From positions 456,641 through 520,640 of the forward strand of contig JAVEYB010000001.1 of the NCBI GenBank assembly GCA_034003725.1: a DNA stretch of 64,000 nt, given 5' to 3'. The stretch is from Candidatus Zixiibacteriota bacterium (GTDB lineage Bacteria; Zixibacteria; MSB-5A5; GN15; FEB-12). Both the position numbers and the translations under genes were made by a program. Numbering within the stretch: position 1 is the stretch's first letter; each line of letters begins with the position of its first letter. Shown piece after piece: positions 1 to 8,182 of this stretch. Below the pieces are notes generated by a model that saw only the letters and a list, made by a program, of their open reading frames with translations, made no database searches and was not told the DNA's origin.

Positions 1-21
1 GAACACAGGAAAGGACACTGT

Positions 22-846
22 ATGCAGGAGTACCTTGACCTGATCAAAGACTGGGCGGCGATGTACGGACTGCGCGTACTCGGCGCCATCGCGATACTTA
101 TAATCGGACGGCTGGTCGTGAGTATCCTGGCTGGATTGCTTCGCCGCGTACTTGACCGGGCGGGCACGGATCCGACCCTGTCGCGCTTCCTGATTGCGTT
201 AAGCCGGATCGCGCTGCTCACGTTCGTGATTATCGCCGCACTCGGCACTCTCGGTGTGCATACGGCATCGTTCATCGCCGTAATCGGCGCTGCCGGGTTG
301 GCCGTGGGGTTCGCTCTGCAGGGGTCACTGGGTAATTTCGCATCGGGTGTGATGTTAATCATATTCCGGCCGTTCAAAGTCGGTGATTATGTCGAGGCGG
401 GCGGCACCGCGGGCTCCGTCGAAGAAGTGAACATCTTTCACACCGTGCTCCGATCGCCCGACAACCGCCAGATCATCGTACCCAACGGGAAGATAACCGG
501 CGATACCATCACCAACTACTCGGCCATGGACACCCGCCGTGTCGACCTGGTGTTCGGCATAGGTTACGGCGATGACATCAAGAAGGCCAAGCAGATTCTC
601 GAGAGGATTTGCAGGGAAGACAGCCGGGTGCTCGATGATCCCGCACCGACCATCGCCGTATCCGAACTGGCCGACAGCTCGGTCAACTTCGTTGTTCGTC
701 CGTGGGTCAAAACCTCGGACTACTGGGCGGTGTATTTTGATCTTACGGAGCGGGTGAAACTCACATTCGACCGCGAAGGAGTTTCGATTCCGCTTCCGCA
801 GCATGACGTGCACCTATATCGGCAGGGGATACCCGAAAAGGGATAG
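22..846 (+). CDS. mscS: MscS-family small-conductance mechanosensitive ion channel
   Basis: Inner-membrane channel that opens under membrane tension and lets solutes out during hypo-osmotic shock. The 274-residue protein has hydrophobic segments at about residues 15-38 and 58-78 and the pore-lining TM3 with the Gly/Ala-rich stretch 'GLAVGFALQGSLGNFASG' (about 92-110), followed by the conserved 'FRPFKVGD' entry to the cytosolic beta domain and 'IIVPNGKI'. Length matches the short E. coli MscS type with no extra N-terminal domain. The ATG at 22 has AGGAAAGG just upstream. MscL follows 113 bases later on the same strand, so the pair forms an osmotic-release locus. Confidence 0.93.
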   Translation: MQEYLDLIKDWAAMYGLRVLGAIAILIIGRLVVSILAGLLRRVLDRAGTDPTLSRFLIALSRIALLTFVIIAALGTLGVHTASFIAVIGAAGLAVGFALQGSLGNFASGVMLIIFRPFKVGDYVEAGGTAGSVEEVNIFHTVLRSPDNRQIIVPNGKITGDTITNYSAMDTRRVDLVFGIGYGDDIKKAKQILERICREDSRVLDDPAPTIAVSELADSSVNFVVRPWVKTSDYWAVYFDLTERVKLTFDREGVSIPLPQHDVHLYRQGIPEKG

Positions 847-959
847 CAAAGGATGCGCTCGCCTTTCCGGTTGCGAATGCTGCAGGGCTGAGCACCGGGT
901 GGGTCGCACGCACGTGTCCCGACATATAACCGCAGGTTTCTGGGAAAGGGAACTACGTT

Positions 960-1421
960 ATGGGGATGATGAAGGAGTTCAGGGAATTTGCCGTGAAGGG
1001 CAATGTCGTCGACATGGCCGTCGGCATCATCATCGGTGCGGCGTTCGGTACGATCGTCAAGTCGCTGGTCGACGACGTTCTGATGCCGCCGATCGGCTTG
1101 TTGCTCGGCAATGTTGATTTCTCCAACCTGTTTATCGTGTTGAAACAGGGCGCTACCGCGGGGCCATATCTTACGCTGGCCGACGCCAACGCGGCCGGAG
1201 CAGTTATTCTCAAGTATGGCACGTTTATCAACACGGTGATAAGCTTTTTGATCGTATCATTCTCGGTCTTTATTCTCATCAAGAACATCAACCGTCTCAA
1301 GCGTGAGAAGCCGGCGCCGGAGGCGGCGCCCACGACCAAGGAGTGTCCGTACTGCCTCTCGGTCATTCCGATCAAGGCCACGCGCTGCGCCCACTGCACG
1401 CAGGAGTTGCGGTCCGCCTGA
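960..1421 (+). CDS. mscL: Large-conductance mechanosensitive channel MscL with C-terminal zinc-ribbon tail
   Basis: Homopentameric inner-membrane safety valve. The N-terminal '[17 protein letters not shown]' and TM1 '[23 protein letters not shown]' (about 22-44) are classic MscL, and TM2 lies at about 89-108. After the usual end of the family the protein carries about 40 more residues with a C-x2-C...C-x2-C arrangement (Cys129, 132, 143, 146), which looks like a small zinc ribbon on the cytosolic side. I see this tail directly; its function is unknown. Similar CxxC tails are known on some MscL proteins. ATG at 960 follows 'GGGAAC'. Encoded downstream of mscS. Confidence 0.93.
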   Translation: MGMMKEFREFAVKGNVVDMAVGIIIGAAFGTIVKSLVDDVLMPPIGLLLGNVDFSNLFIVLKQGATAGPYLTLADANAAGAVILKYGTFINTVISFLIVSFSVFILIKNINRLKREKPAPEAAPTTKECPYCLSVIPIKATRCAHCTQELRSA

Positions 1422-1458
1422 GAACTCGATCGCTCTGAGTGTGCGGTGCATGATGTGC

Positions 1459-1490
1459 GAAATCCCGGGCCACGCACGGCCCGGGATTTC
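1459..1490 (+). terminator. Perfect 13-bp hairpin downstream of mscL
   Basis: Bases 1459-1471 (GAAATCCCGGGCC) pair perfectly with 1478-1490 around a six-base loop. It lies 38 bases after the mscL stop. No T-run follows directly; a T8 run begins about 20 bases later at 1511, so it may be a terminator of mscL or an RNA-stabilising hairpin. Confidence 0.55.
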
Positions 1491-1567
1491 CTGCTTGTGG
1501 CGCGCCCGTTTTTTTTGCACTTTTCCGCAGGTACAATTCATAACCGTACGGGAGAGTGAGGACACCT

Positions 1568-2512
1568 ATGAAAAACGGAATTTGTCGAGCCATCGCCCTG
1601 GGTTGCCTGACAGCCGCGCTTCTGGCGCCGGCTCTGGCCGCCCAGGAAGTCGCGGATGATACGCTGTACATATGGAAGAAGAGTCTGGTCTGGGACCTGA
1701 CCGCAACGCAGACGTCGTACAACGACGCCTGGGTGGGCGGCGAAGTCGGATCGTTTTCGTGGCAGACCAATCTGAACGGCTCCGCGCAGCGGCAATTCTC
1801 CCCATCGTTCAACTTCAAGAGCACGCTCCGATCTTCATTCGGCATGACCAGCACGCAGGATGAAGAATCCGGCGACTGGAGCAAACCGAAGAAGTCGACC
1901 GACCTGATAGACTGGGAAAACGTCGGCAGCTTCACGCTCAACGGATTGGTCGATCCCTACGTCGCATTTCGTCTCGAATCACAGTTTTATGATGGCCGCT
2001 ACAACAACCGGTTGTTCGGCACAACGTACTCGACCAAGAAGTTGTGGTTTTCACCGCTGAAGCTGACCGAGTCCGCCGGCGGAACGCGCAAGTTTTACGA
2101 AAAGGACAACGACGTGATTGCCAGCCGTCTGGGTGTCGCTTTCCGGCAGATCATGCAGTCGTACATCGACACCACCGATACCGCCCTGCCGCAGGTTGAT
2201 TCGACTTTTACGGACGGTGGTATCGAGTCGGTCACCGACGCCATGCTGACGCTTTCGGACAAGTTGGTGTATGTCGGGAAGCTATCACTGTACAAGGCTT
2301 TCTTCTTCTCCGAGTCGGATAAAGTGAAAGGAACGGAAGTAGAGGATTACTGGAAAGCCGTTGACGTGAACTTCGAAAATCTGTTTGTCGCAAAGGTATC
2401 GAAGATTGTCGCCGTCAGTTTCTACACCCAGTTGCTGTACGACAAACAGGTTGAGAAGAAGGGACGACTCAAACAAACACTCGCTCTCGGAATCACCTAT
2501 TCGCTGTTGTAG
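1568..2512 (+). CDS. DUF3078-like outer-membrane protein
   Basis: Exported protein of 314 residues with a clear signal peptide ending near 'LAAQEV'. After it come aromatic, alternating beta-strand-like segments with a 'WDLTATQTSYNDAWVGGE' start and a 'KPKKSTDLIDWEN' block, the layout of the DUF3078 family common in FCB bacteria, thought to be outer-membrane beta-structure proteins. An in-frame GTG lies 12 bases upstream at 1556, but the ATG at 1568 is preferred because GAGG sits six bases before it. It stands alone, bounded by hairpins on both sides. No enzymatic motif is seen and the role is unknown. Confidence 0.7.
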   Translation: MKNGICRAIALGCLTAALLAPALAAQEVADDTLYIWKKSLVWDLTATQTSYNDAWVGGEVGSFSWQTNLNGSAQRQFSPSFNFKSTLRSSFGMTSTQDEESGDWSKPKKSTDLIDWENVGSFTLNGLVDPYVAFRLESQFYDGRYNNRLFGTTYSTKKLWFSPLKLTESAGGTRKFYEKDNDVIASRLGVAFRQIMQSYIDTTDTALPQVDSTFTDGGIESVTDAMLTLSDKLVYVGKLSLYKAFFFSESDKVKGTEVEDYWKAVDVNFENLFVAKVSKIVAVSFYTQLLYDKQVEKKGRLKQTLALGITYSLL

Positions 2513-2550
2513 CGTCCGGCATCGCATGTCGTAAATTGCACAGAAACTAC

Positions 2551-2574
2551 GAAGGGCCTCGCAAGAGGCCCTTC
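2551..2574 (+). terminator. Strong hairpin between convergent genes
   Basis: GAAGGGCCTC (2551-2560), loop GCAA, GAGGCCCTTC (2565-2574): a perfect 10-bp stem with a tetraloop, between the convergent DUF3078-like gene and the kinase gene. The trailing T-run is weak on both strands (GGTTTC / GTAGTTTC), so it may serve both directions. Confidence 0.6.
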
Positions 2575-2629
2575 GGTTTCCAGACACATCTTTGTTCGGG
2601 GGGAAGACCGGACCGTGCGCGAGGGTTGA

Positions 2630-4336
2630 TCAGCCGAAAGCGCCGACCAGCCAGAGGATTACGATTAACAGGACTAGTCCACCGCCCGCAGCAGCCGGGA
2701 TCATCCAGCCCGGCAGTTTTTTCTTCTCGACTTTCGGAGTCTGAGCGCGAAGTTCCCGCTGGCGACGGGCAGCCTCTTCTTGTTCCACAAACCCATCCCA
2801 GTCCGCCAGGAATTCCTCACCGGTTTTGTAGCGATAGGTCACACGGATGGCCAGCAGCTTCGCCAGCATGCGGCGTACCTCCTCAGGCACCAGCAGCTTG
2901 ACATCGTCGAGCCGAAGGTTGTCCCCGGTGTCGTACTGCGGGCTTCTCCCCGTGATCATGCGATGCAGAATGACGCCGAGTCCGTAGATGTCGCCTTGCC
3001 GGGATTGTTTGTGCTCCGGCGGCGAGTACCAGTTCTTCTTGTTCGGCGAGTCGTAGTGGATCGGCATGCCGAAGTCGGTGATTTTCGGCGTTTCGTCCTT
3101 GTCGAACAGGATGTTGGACGGCCGGATGTTGCCGTGGATGATGTTGTTTTTGTGGGCGAAGTCCAGCCCCGAGGCCACCTGTGCGATCAACTCCATGGCC
3201 GGGCGCCAGTCATATTTGCGCACCATCCGGTCGGCGAGCGACCCGCCCTGCGCGTACTCGCATACGACCACCGTGTTCCGTCCCGTGCCGCCCGATCCAA
3301 AGATATTCAGGATATTTTTGTGCTTGAATGTAGTCAGCAGCTTGGCTTCTTTCCGGCCCGCTTCCCCTTTGCTGTGTTTCTTGATAACGTAGAGCTGCTT
3401 GGTCACTTTGTGCTCGACCAGGATAGTCGATGAATGCCGGGTTTCCTGTATCGTGTCGAGATGCCGGCATTTGCCGATAAAGGAGTTCGATCCGGACAGC
3501 GAGAAATCCTGCGCCGGTTCACGGTGGTCGCTGTCCAGCGAGCCGATCGCCTCGAACAGCGCGTCCTTGAGTTCGACCGCGGTTTGATACCGACCCGCCG
3601 GATCTTCCGCCAGGCACTTTTCGATGATCGCGTCGAACGACGCGTTTAGTTCGGGGTTGAGCTCCGACGGCATTTTGAACCGGCCGAGTGGTTTTTTCCC
3701 GACGAGGATCTCGTAAATGATTATCCCGATTGCATAGATGTCGGTGGTCTGGTCGACATTGGTCGAGCTGACTTTCTGCTCGGGCGACATGTAGGCCACC
3801 GTCCCCATGACGACGTCGGCGGCGGTCATGTCGGATTCAGCCCGTCCGACGATCTGCGCGATTCCAAAATCGGCAACCCGTGGGTTACCCTGGCGGTCGA
3901 TGAGGATATTGGCCGGCTTGATGTCGCGGTGGATGACGCCGTTTTTGTGCGCGTAATCTAGTGCCTTGCACACCTGGGCGATCATCTCCAGTTTGACTTT
4001 CAGGCTGATCTTGTCTGAGTCTATCACCTCGCGCATCGAGGTCCCGTCTACGTACTCCATAACGAAGTAGTAGCGGTTGCCGGCCTGCCCCTTATCGATG
4101 ACATGGACGATATTGGGATGGTTGAGCCGAGCGATCACCATCGACTCCAGCTCGAATCGCCTCACAATATCGGGTTCGTTGGAAAGCTCCGCTGAGAGGA
4201 TTTTGATAGCGACGTCGCGATTGAGCGACTCCTGACGACCGCGATAGATTTCGGCAATTCCGCCCTGTCCGATTTTGCCGGTCAGGACGTACTCCCCTAT
4301 CTTCACCTGCTTCGGTGCTTGTGCCGTGGTCGTCAT
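2630..4336 (-). CDS. Ser/Thr protein kinase fused to a pseudokinase, C-terminal membrane anchor
   Basis: 568 residues holding two kinase folds. Domain 1 (about 16-265) is complete: glycine loop 'GQGGIAEIY' at 24, Lys45 in 'VAIK', 'HRDIKPANI' at 136-144, DFG at 156-158 and SPE at 184-186. Domain 2 (about 285-510) keeps the lysine ('YVIKK', 316-320), DFG (421-423) and PPE (439-441), but the catalytic loop reads 'HGNIRPSNI' (401-409), so the catalytic Asp is Asn403; I see no good glycine loop. A single membrane helix (about 545-565) ends the protein, with almost nothing beyond it, so both kinase domains are cytosolic and there is no external sensor. ATG at 4336 is chosen over a TTG at 4354. Substrates are not evident from the neighbours. 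Confidence 0.9.
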   Translation of the reverse strand: MTTTAQAPKQVKIGEYVLTGKIGQGGIAEIYRGRQESLNRDVAIKILSAELSNEPDIVRRFELESMVIARLNHPNIVHVIDKGQAGNRYYFVMEYVDGTSMREVIDSDKISLKVKLEMIAQVCKALDYAHKNGVIHRDIKPANILIDRQGNPRVADFGIAQIVGRAESDMTAADVVMGTVAYMSPEQKVSSTNVDQTTDIYAIGIIIYEILVGKKPLGRFKMPSELNPELNASFDAIIEKCLAEDPAGRYQTAVELKDALFEAIGSLDSDHREPAQDFSLSGSNSFIGKCRHLDTIQETRHSSTILVEHKVTKQLYVIKKHSKGEAGRKEAKLLTTFKHKNILNIFGSGGTGRNTVVVCEYAQGGSLADRMVRKYDWRPAMELIAQVASGLDFAHKNNIIHGNIRPSNILFDKDETPKITDFGMPIHYDSPNKKNWYSPPEHKQSRQGDIYGLGVILHRMITGRSPQYDTGDNLRLDDVKLLVPEEVRRMLAKLLAIRVTYRYKTGEEFLADWDGFVEQEEAARRQRELRAQTPKVEKKKLPGWMIPAAAGGGLVLLIVILWLVGAFG

Positions 4337-4350
4337 CGAACCGTCGATTC

Positions 4351-4392
4351 CCAAAAAAAACCAGAGACAGCCGTTTCTCCGGCCGTCTCTGG
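4351..4392 (-). terminator. Rho-independent terminator of the cohesin-like gene
   Basis: Read on the minus strand, CCAGAGAC (4385-4392) pairs with GTCTCTGG (4361-4368), extended by a mismatch and GCCG/CGGC around a 6-base loop, then T8 (4353-4360). It lies 28 bases after the stop of the cohesin-like gene and overlaps the TTG alternative start of the kinase gene, which supports the downstream ATG. Confidence 0.85.
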
Positions 4393-4419
4393 TTTCATCG
4401 GCACGTCGACAAATCTGGT

Positions 4420-5274
4420 TTATTTGACGAAGGTCATTTTTTTCGTGAGCGAGCCGCCCTCGTGGCTCAGGCGGTAGAAGTATACGCCGCTGGGAAATCC
4501 GGATGCATCAAAAGTGACCGAGTGGACACCAGCTTCCATATGTCGGTTCACGAGCGCCGAGACCTCCTGGCCGAGGACGTTATAAACCAGAAGCGAAACG
4601 GGGCCTGCGCTTGGCAGGGAGAACTCGATTATGGTACTGGGGTTGAAAGGGTTAGGGTAGTTCTGCGCCAGTCCGTACGAGGTCGGCAGATCCACGGACC
4701 CCGGCTCATCGCCTACAGCGGTCGTGACGCGGACGAAAACCTGCCCGGACTCGAATCCCGGAAGGAGCGTACGCGCATCGGGACTAATGAACTCCATTCT
4801 CCGCCAGAAGTGGAACTCGGTGCTGCCGATCGTAAACGACGAATCGACATTCACTGAGTCTATACCATAGGCGCCGGGAGCCAGCGGATCGGCCACCGAG
4901 AAAAACACGCTGCACAGCAATCCTTCGGCATCATCGACCGCCGGCGGCGGCGTGGCGCCAAACGGCGGAATCACGGTGATTATCCAGCCATCGGAATAGC
5001 CGTCGTAATGAACCTGGCCGGAAAAGCCGGCCGGAAAGACCGAACCGCTCAGGGAAATCGAGTCGAGCGTCAACGCGGCGTGATCAAACCGAATAGGCAA
5101 CATGGCGCCGGAGAATTGATCGTTGTTACCGCTCATCCAAATAGGTACGGCGACCTGATCTCCGGGCTCGGCTTCGATTGAGTCGATCGACACGATGCCG
5201 GTATACTGTGCCGAGACCGACCCGGCCAACAGAATGCCGGAAACCACAAGTATAATCATGAGCGTTTTGGTCAT
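4420..5274 (-). CDS. Secreted cohesin-like domain protein with FCB C-terminal sorting domain
   Basis: 284 residues. A signal peptide (about 1-22, ending 'SVSAQ') leads into a domain opening 'EAEPGDQVAVPIWMSG' and containing 'GAMLPIRFDHAALTLDSI', the pattern of type-I cohesin folds. From about 200 comes the C-terminal module with 'LAQNYPNPFNPSTIIEFSLP', 'YNVLGQEV' and 'SGVYFYRL', the T9SS/FlgD-like sorting domain. The long open frame continues upstream, but ATG 5274 has AGGTG nine bases before it and begins the signal peptide. Cohesin normally binds dockerin; no dockerin is seen in this window. The same C-terminal module closes the next two genes on the other strand. Confidence 0.8.
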   Translation of the reverse strand: MTKTLMIILVVSGILLAGSVSAQYTGIVSIDSIEAEPGDQVAVPIWMSGNNDQFSGAMLPIRFDHAALTLDSISLSGSVFPAGFSGQVHYDGYSDGWIITVIPPFGATPPPAVDDAEGLLCSVFFSVADPLAPGAYGIDSVNVDSSFTIGSTEFHFWRRMEFISPDARTLLPGFESGQVFVRVTTAVGDEPGSVDLPTSYGLAQNYPNPFNPSTIIEFSLPSAGPVSLLVYNVLGQEVSALVNRHMEAGVHSVTFDASGFPSGVYFYRLSHEGGSLTKKMTFVK

Positions 5275-5652
5275 TTCTATCACCTTTCCGTTCAGCTCAG
5301 CCGTTTTCTTTCCAAGTCCTCCAACAGGCGAGCCGCCTGTCGTTAACGGTCCTGTGCAACGGCCATGCCGAACCGGGATACGTGGAAATCCGAAGTATGC
5401 ACACAATATACATTCCGCCAAGCCCTACGTAAACCGTTTATTGACATGGCGGTACAACAGGAGTTCGGCGGCTGAACAGCCTACTGAGAAATGCCCCAGG
5501 TGGGCTTATGCAGAGCTCTATCCGCAGATCATTGCATATCGGCGCCGGCAGACGCAGTGAATCGCTCGTCCTCAAGTGGTTGACAAATACAGAACTCAAC
5601 ATAGATTGTGAATACAAGCACAAGTAAACTATCCCACAAAACCGGGGGAGAT
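5275..5652. other. Divergent intergenic region with a 7-bp hairpin
   Basis: 378 bases without a gene between two divergently transcribed secreted-protein genes. It contains a short hairpin (ACAGGCG AGC CGCCTGT around 5324-5340) and a candidate promoter for the rightward gene near 5580. I see no conserved RNA or coding signal in the rest. Confidence 0.5.
5580..5607 (+). promoter_or_regulatory. Candidate promoter for the secreted-protein gene at 5653
   Basis: TTGACA at 5580-5585, a 16-base spacer and TAGATT at 5602-5607 (four of six to TATAAT). It ends 45 bases before the start codon. The housekeeping consensus of this lineage is not known to me, so this is a sigma70-style match only. Confidence 0.4.
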
Positions 5653-8142
5653 ATGTCTACATGTCATCATGCGATAGCGACCTGCGCCGCGGTGCTGCTG
5701 TTCGCCACGCTTTCATTTGCCCTTCCACCCGCCGATCGCGAAGGAGCACCCACGAGCACCGACGCCTCCATTGTCGATAATTCAACGTACATCGATGCCA
5801 ACGCCGTCCTGATGTTCGTCACGAACCACGGCAACTTCGGCCGGGATCTATCCGACGTGTTCGGCAACGATCACGGCACGTACTTCCCGTACACCGGAAT
5901 TGAGGCTATCCAAAACGGCTCCAACATCCGCTCGCCTTTGTATGCAGCCGGCCTCTGGCTCGGCGGCAAGGTGAATGGGGATATCAGAGTGGCAATCTCC
6001 GAATACGACGACGAGTACGTGCCCGGACCGATGTCTGATGGCACTTATCAGGCTGACAGCCCCGATTTCAAGGTCTACAAGCTTTATCGCGACAGTCTTT
6101 CCACTAACCCCAACGATGACTACCTCAACTGGCCCGAAGACCAGGGTGCTCCGGTTGATGCGCTGGGCAACCCACTCATGATCGGTGAGCAGATGCTCTG
6201 GACGGTGTTCAACGACGCCGATCCGGCGGAACATACCAATTACGCCGGCGAGACCGATCCGCTTGGGATCGAAGTTCGCATGACTACCTGGGAGATTACC
6301 GGTACTACGCTGGACACGATTTACGTCGACGTTGCCGACACCGCGGCCCATACCGGTCCGTCGCACGACGTGGTTGAAGTCTGGTCGGTCGGACAGCCCG
6401 CTTACCCGGCGGACCAATACGAAGTCACGTTCACGGATACGTTTCTCGTGGACGGTGAAGACACCGTGTACAGCCTGTGGAACCTCGACAATATCACGAA
6501 GGATCAGCGCTTACTGGCCAACCAGCGTGGCGAATGGGGCGACGCGAATCCCGCGGTGGTACAGGGCTTCAAAGTGCATGTCATTTCGTTGCCAACAGGC
6601 ATCGCTATCGAGGAAATCGCTACCGACACGGGCGCCGTCGCCCCACCTGACGACGTAGCATATTCGCTTAACTCGTCTCAAGACTGGTACGTGTCATCCG
6701 ATGAAGGCTCCAATTTCTCGCGCCTCAATTGGCAAGGACGCCTGGGCACATCAGACTGGGAAATTCGCTTCACGACCGACAGCTCTGAGTACTACAATTG
6801 GAGCGATGACGCCAAATTCGCGGATCCCGCACCGTTCGAGATCTGGAATATCGGCGACGGCACGCCCGATGATACCACTGACGATGTGCGTATCTTTTTC
6901 TCAATCATTGATGACGATGCCAGCGGTGGCTGGAGTTGGGGAGACCGCATCTATCCCTGGGAAGTGGAGTACTACGAACCGGCGCCTGACTATGCGTACT
7001 CCATCTACAGCTTCCCCGAGGACTTCCACATCGGCCGCATCGTTTTCAACGACTATTCGGATAATCTCTCGGTTCCGGTTGAAGGGACTGTTGTCCGGTT
7101 CACGACATACAGGGACTTCTACAGCACGTCGGCGGATACGTTTACATTCACACCGCCGATTCCCGAGCAGTACACGGTCGGCACGGATGCGCAGAGCACG
7201 GCAGTGTACCTGCAGTACGAGTTGTTCAACAAGGGAAGCAATCAGATAGACAGTATGTTCGTGAGCATCTGGGCCGATCCGGATATCGGCGGGGCAGGCG
7301 ATGATCTCTACGGCTGTGACTCCACGCTGGGCATCATCTATGCCTACAATGCCGACAACGATGATCACCAGTATGGCGCCAGCCCGCCGGCGGCTGGATT
7401 CCGCCTGCTGTACGGCCCCCGCATACCGGGTAGTATCGCCGACACGGCGTTCTATTTCGGCCAACTCTATCCCGGCTTTGACAACCTCGGAATGACAGCT
7501 ACCAACAAGTACATAAACGGCCTGGACCCGAACGACTACGTCGAGACCTTCAGATACATGAAGGGGCTAAACGCCGACGGGTCACCATACACCTACAACG
7601 GCCATGTCACGACATTCGTCAACTCAGGAAATCCGCTCACCGGCACCGGCGACCTCGACGCCAACCCCGCCGACCGGCGTATGATGGGTTCCATGGGACC
7701 AATCACCATGATGCCCGGCGACAGTCAGTATGTACTCGTAATGTTCGCCGTCGGCCAGGGTACCGACCGCCTATCGTCGATCACACAGATGTACAACGTC
7801 ATGTCGGCCTATCCGAATATCCCGACCGATGTCGGCGACAGCAACCCCGAAACCGCCCTCCCCAGCGACTTCACACTCGCCCAGAACTACCCCAACCCGT
7901 TCAACCCGACCACCACGATCAGCTACGCCCTGCCGCGCCAGTGCGACGTTGAGTTGATTGTGTTGAACGTTCTGGGGCAAAAAGTGGTGACGCTGGTCGA
8001 TGAAACGAAACCGCCCGGAAACTACAGCGTAGTATGGAATGGTACCGACGGCGACGGCAACCGCGTTGCCAGCGGTGTGTATTTCTACCGACTGCATACT
8101 GATGACTGTACCGCGTCACGGAAGATGTTATTGCTGAAATAG
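5653..8142 (+). CDS. Large secreted protein with FCB sorting C-terminus (long paralogue)
   Basis: 829 residues with a signal peptide (about 1-24), then a region aligned along its length with the next gene ('AAGLWLGGKVNGDIRVAISEY' against 'AAGVWVGGRVNDSIRISMSQY'). Between about residues 210 and 511 it has roughly 300 residues missing from the paralogue, after which similarity resumes at 'STAVYLQYELFNKGSNQIDS'. It ends in the 'LAQNYPNPFNPTTTISYALP'...'SGVYFYRL' sorting module (about 745-829). ATG 5653 follows GGGGGAG; an upstream in-frame ATG at 5608 lacks a ribosome site. Rich in Asp and Gly, no catalytic motif recognised. Probably surface-exposed or secreted. Confidence 0.85.
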   Translation: MSTCHHAIATCAAVLLFATLSFALPPADREGAPTSTDASIVDNSTYIDANAVLMFVTNHGNFGRDLSDVFGNDHGTYFPYTGIEAIQNGSNIRSPLYAAGLWLGGKVNGDIRVAISEYDDEYVPGPMSDGTYQADSPDFKVYKLYRDSLSTNPNDDYLNWPEDQGAPVDALGNPLMIGEQMLWTVFNDADPAEHTNYAGETDPLGIEVRMTTWEITGTTLDTIYVDVADTAAHTGPSHDVVEVWSVGQPAYPADQYEVTFTDTFLVDGEDTVYSLWNLDNITKDQRLLANQRGEWGDANPAVVQGFKVHVISLPTGIAIEEIATDTGAVAPPDDVAYSLNSSQDWYVSSDEGSNFSRLNWQGRLGTSDWEIRFTTDSSEYYNWSDDAKFADPAPFEIWNIGDGTPDDTTDDVRIFFSIIDDDASGGWSWGDRIYPWEVEYYEPAPDYAYSIYSFPEDFHIGRIVFNDYSDNLSVPVEGTVVRFTTYRDFYSTSADTFTFTPPIPEQYTVGTDAQSTAVYLQYELFNKGSNQIDSMFVSIWADPDIGGAGDDLYGCDSTLGIIYAYNADNDDHQYGASPPAAGFRLLYGPRIPGSIADTAFYFGQLYPGFDNLGMTATNKYINGLDPNDYVETFRYMKGLNADGSPYTYNGHVTTFVNSGNPLTGTGDLDANPADRRMMGSMGPITMMPGDSQYVLVMFAVGQGTDRLSSITQMYNVMSAYPNIPTDVGDSNPETALPSDFTLAQNYPNPFNPTTTISYALPRQCDVELIVLNVLGQKVVTLVDETKPPGNYSVVWNGTDGDGNRVASGVYFYRLHTDDCTASRKMLLLK

Positions 8143-8182
8143 CGGCGCGACCCACGCCGCACAAACAAGGGCGGCCCCCAGT

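Noticed and set aside
4315-4857. 180-codon plus-strand frame across the cohesin-like gene
   Set aside because: Crosses a terminator and runs opposite a clear exported protein.
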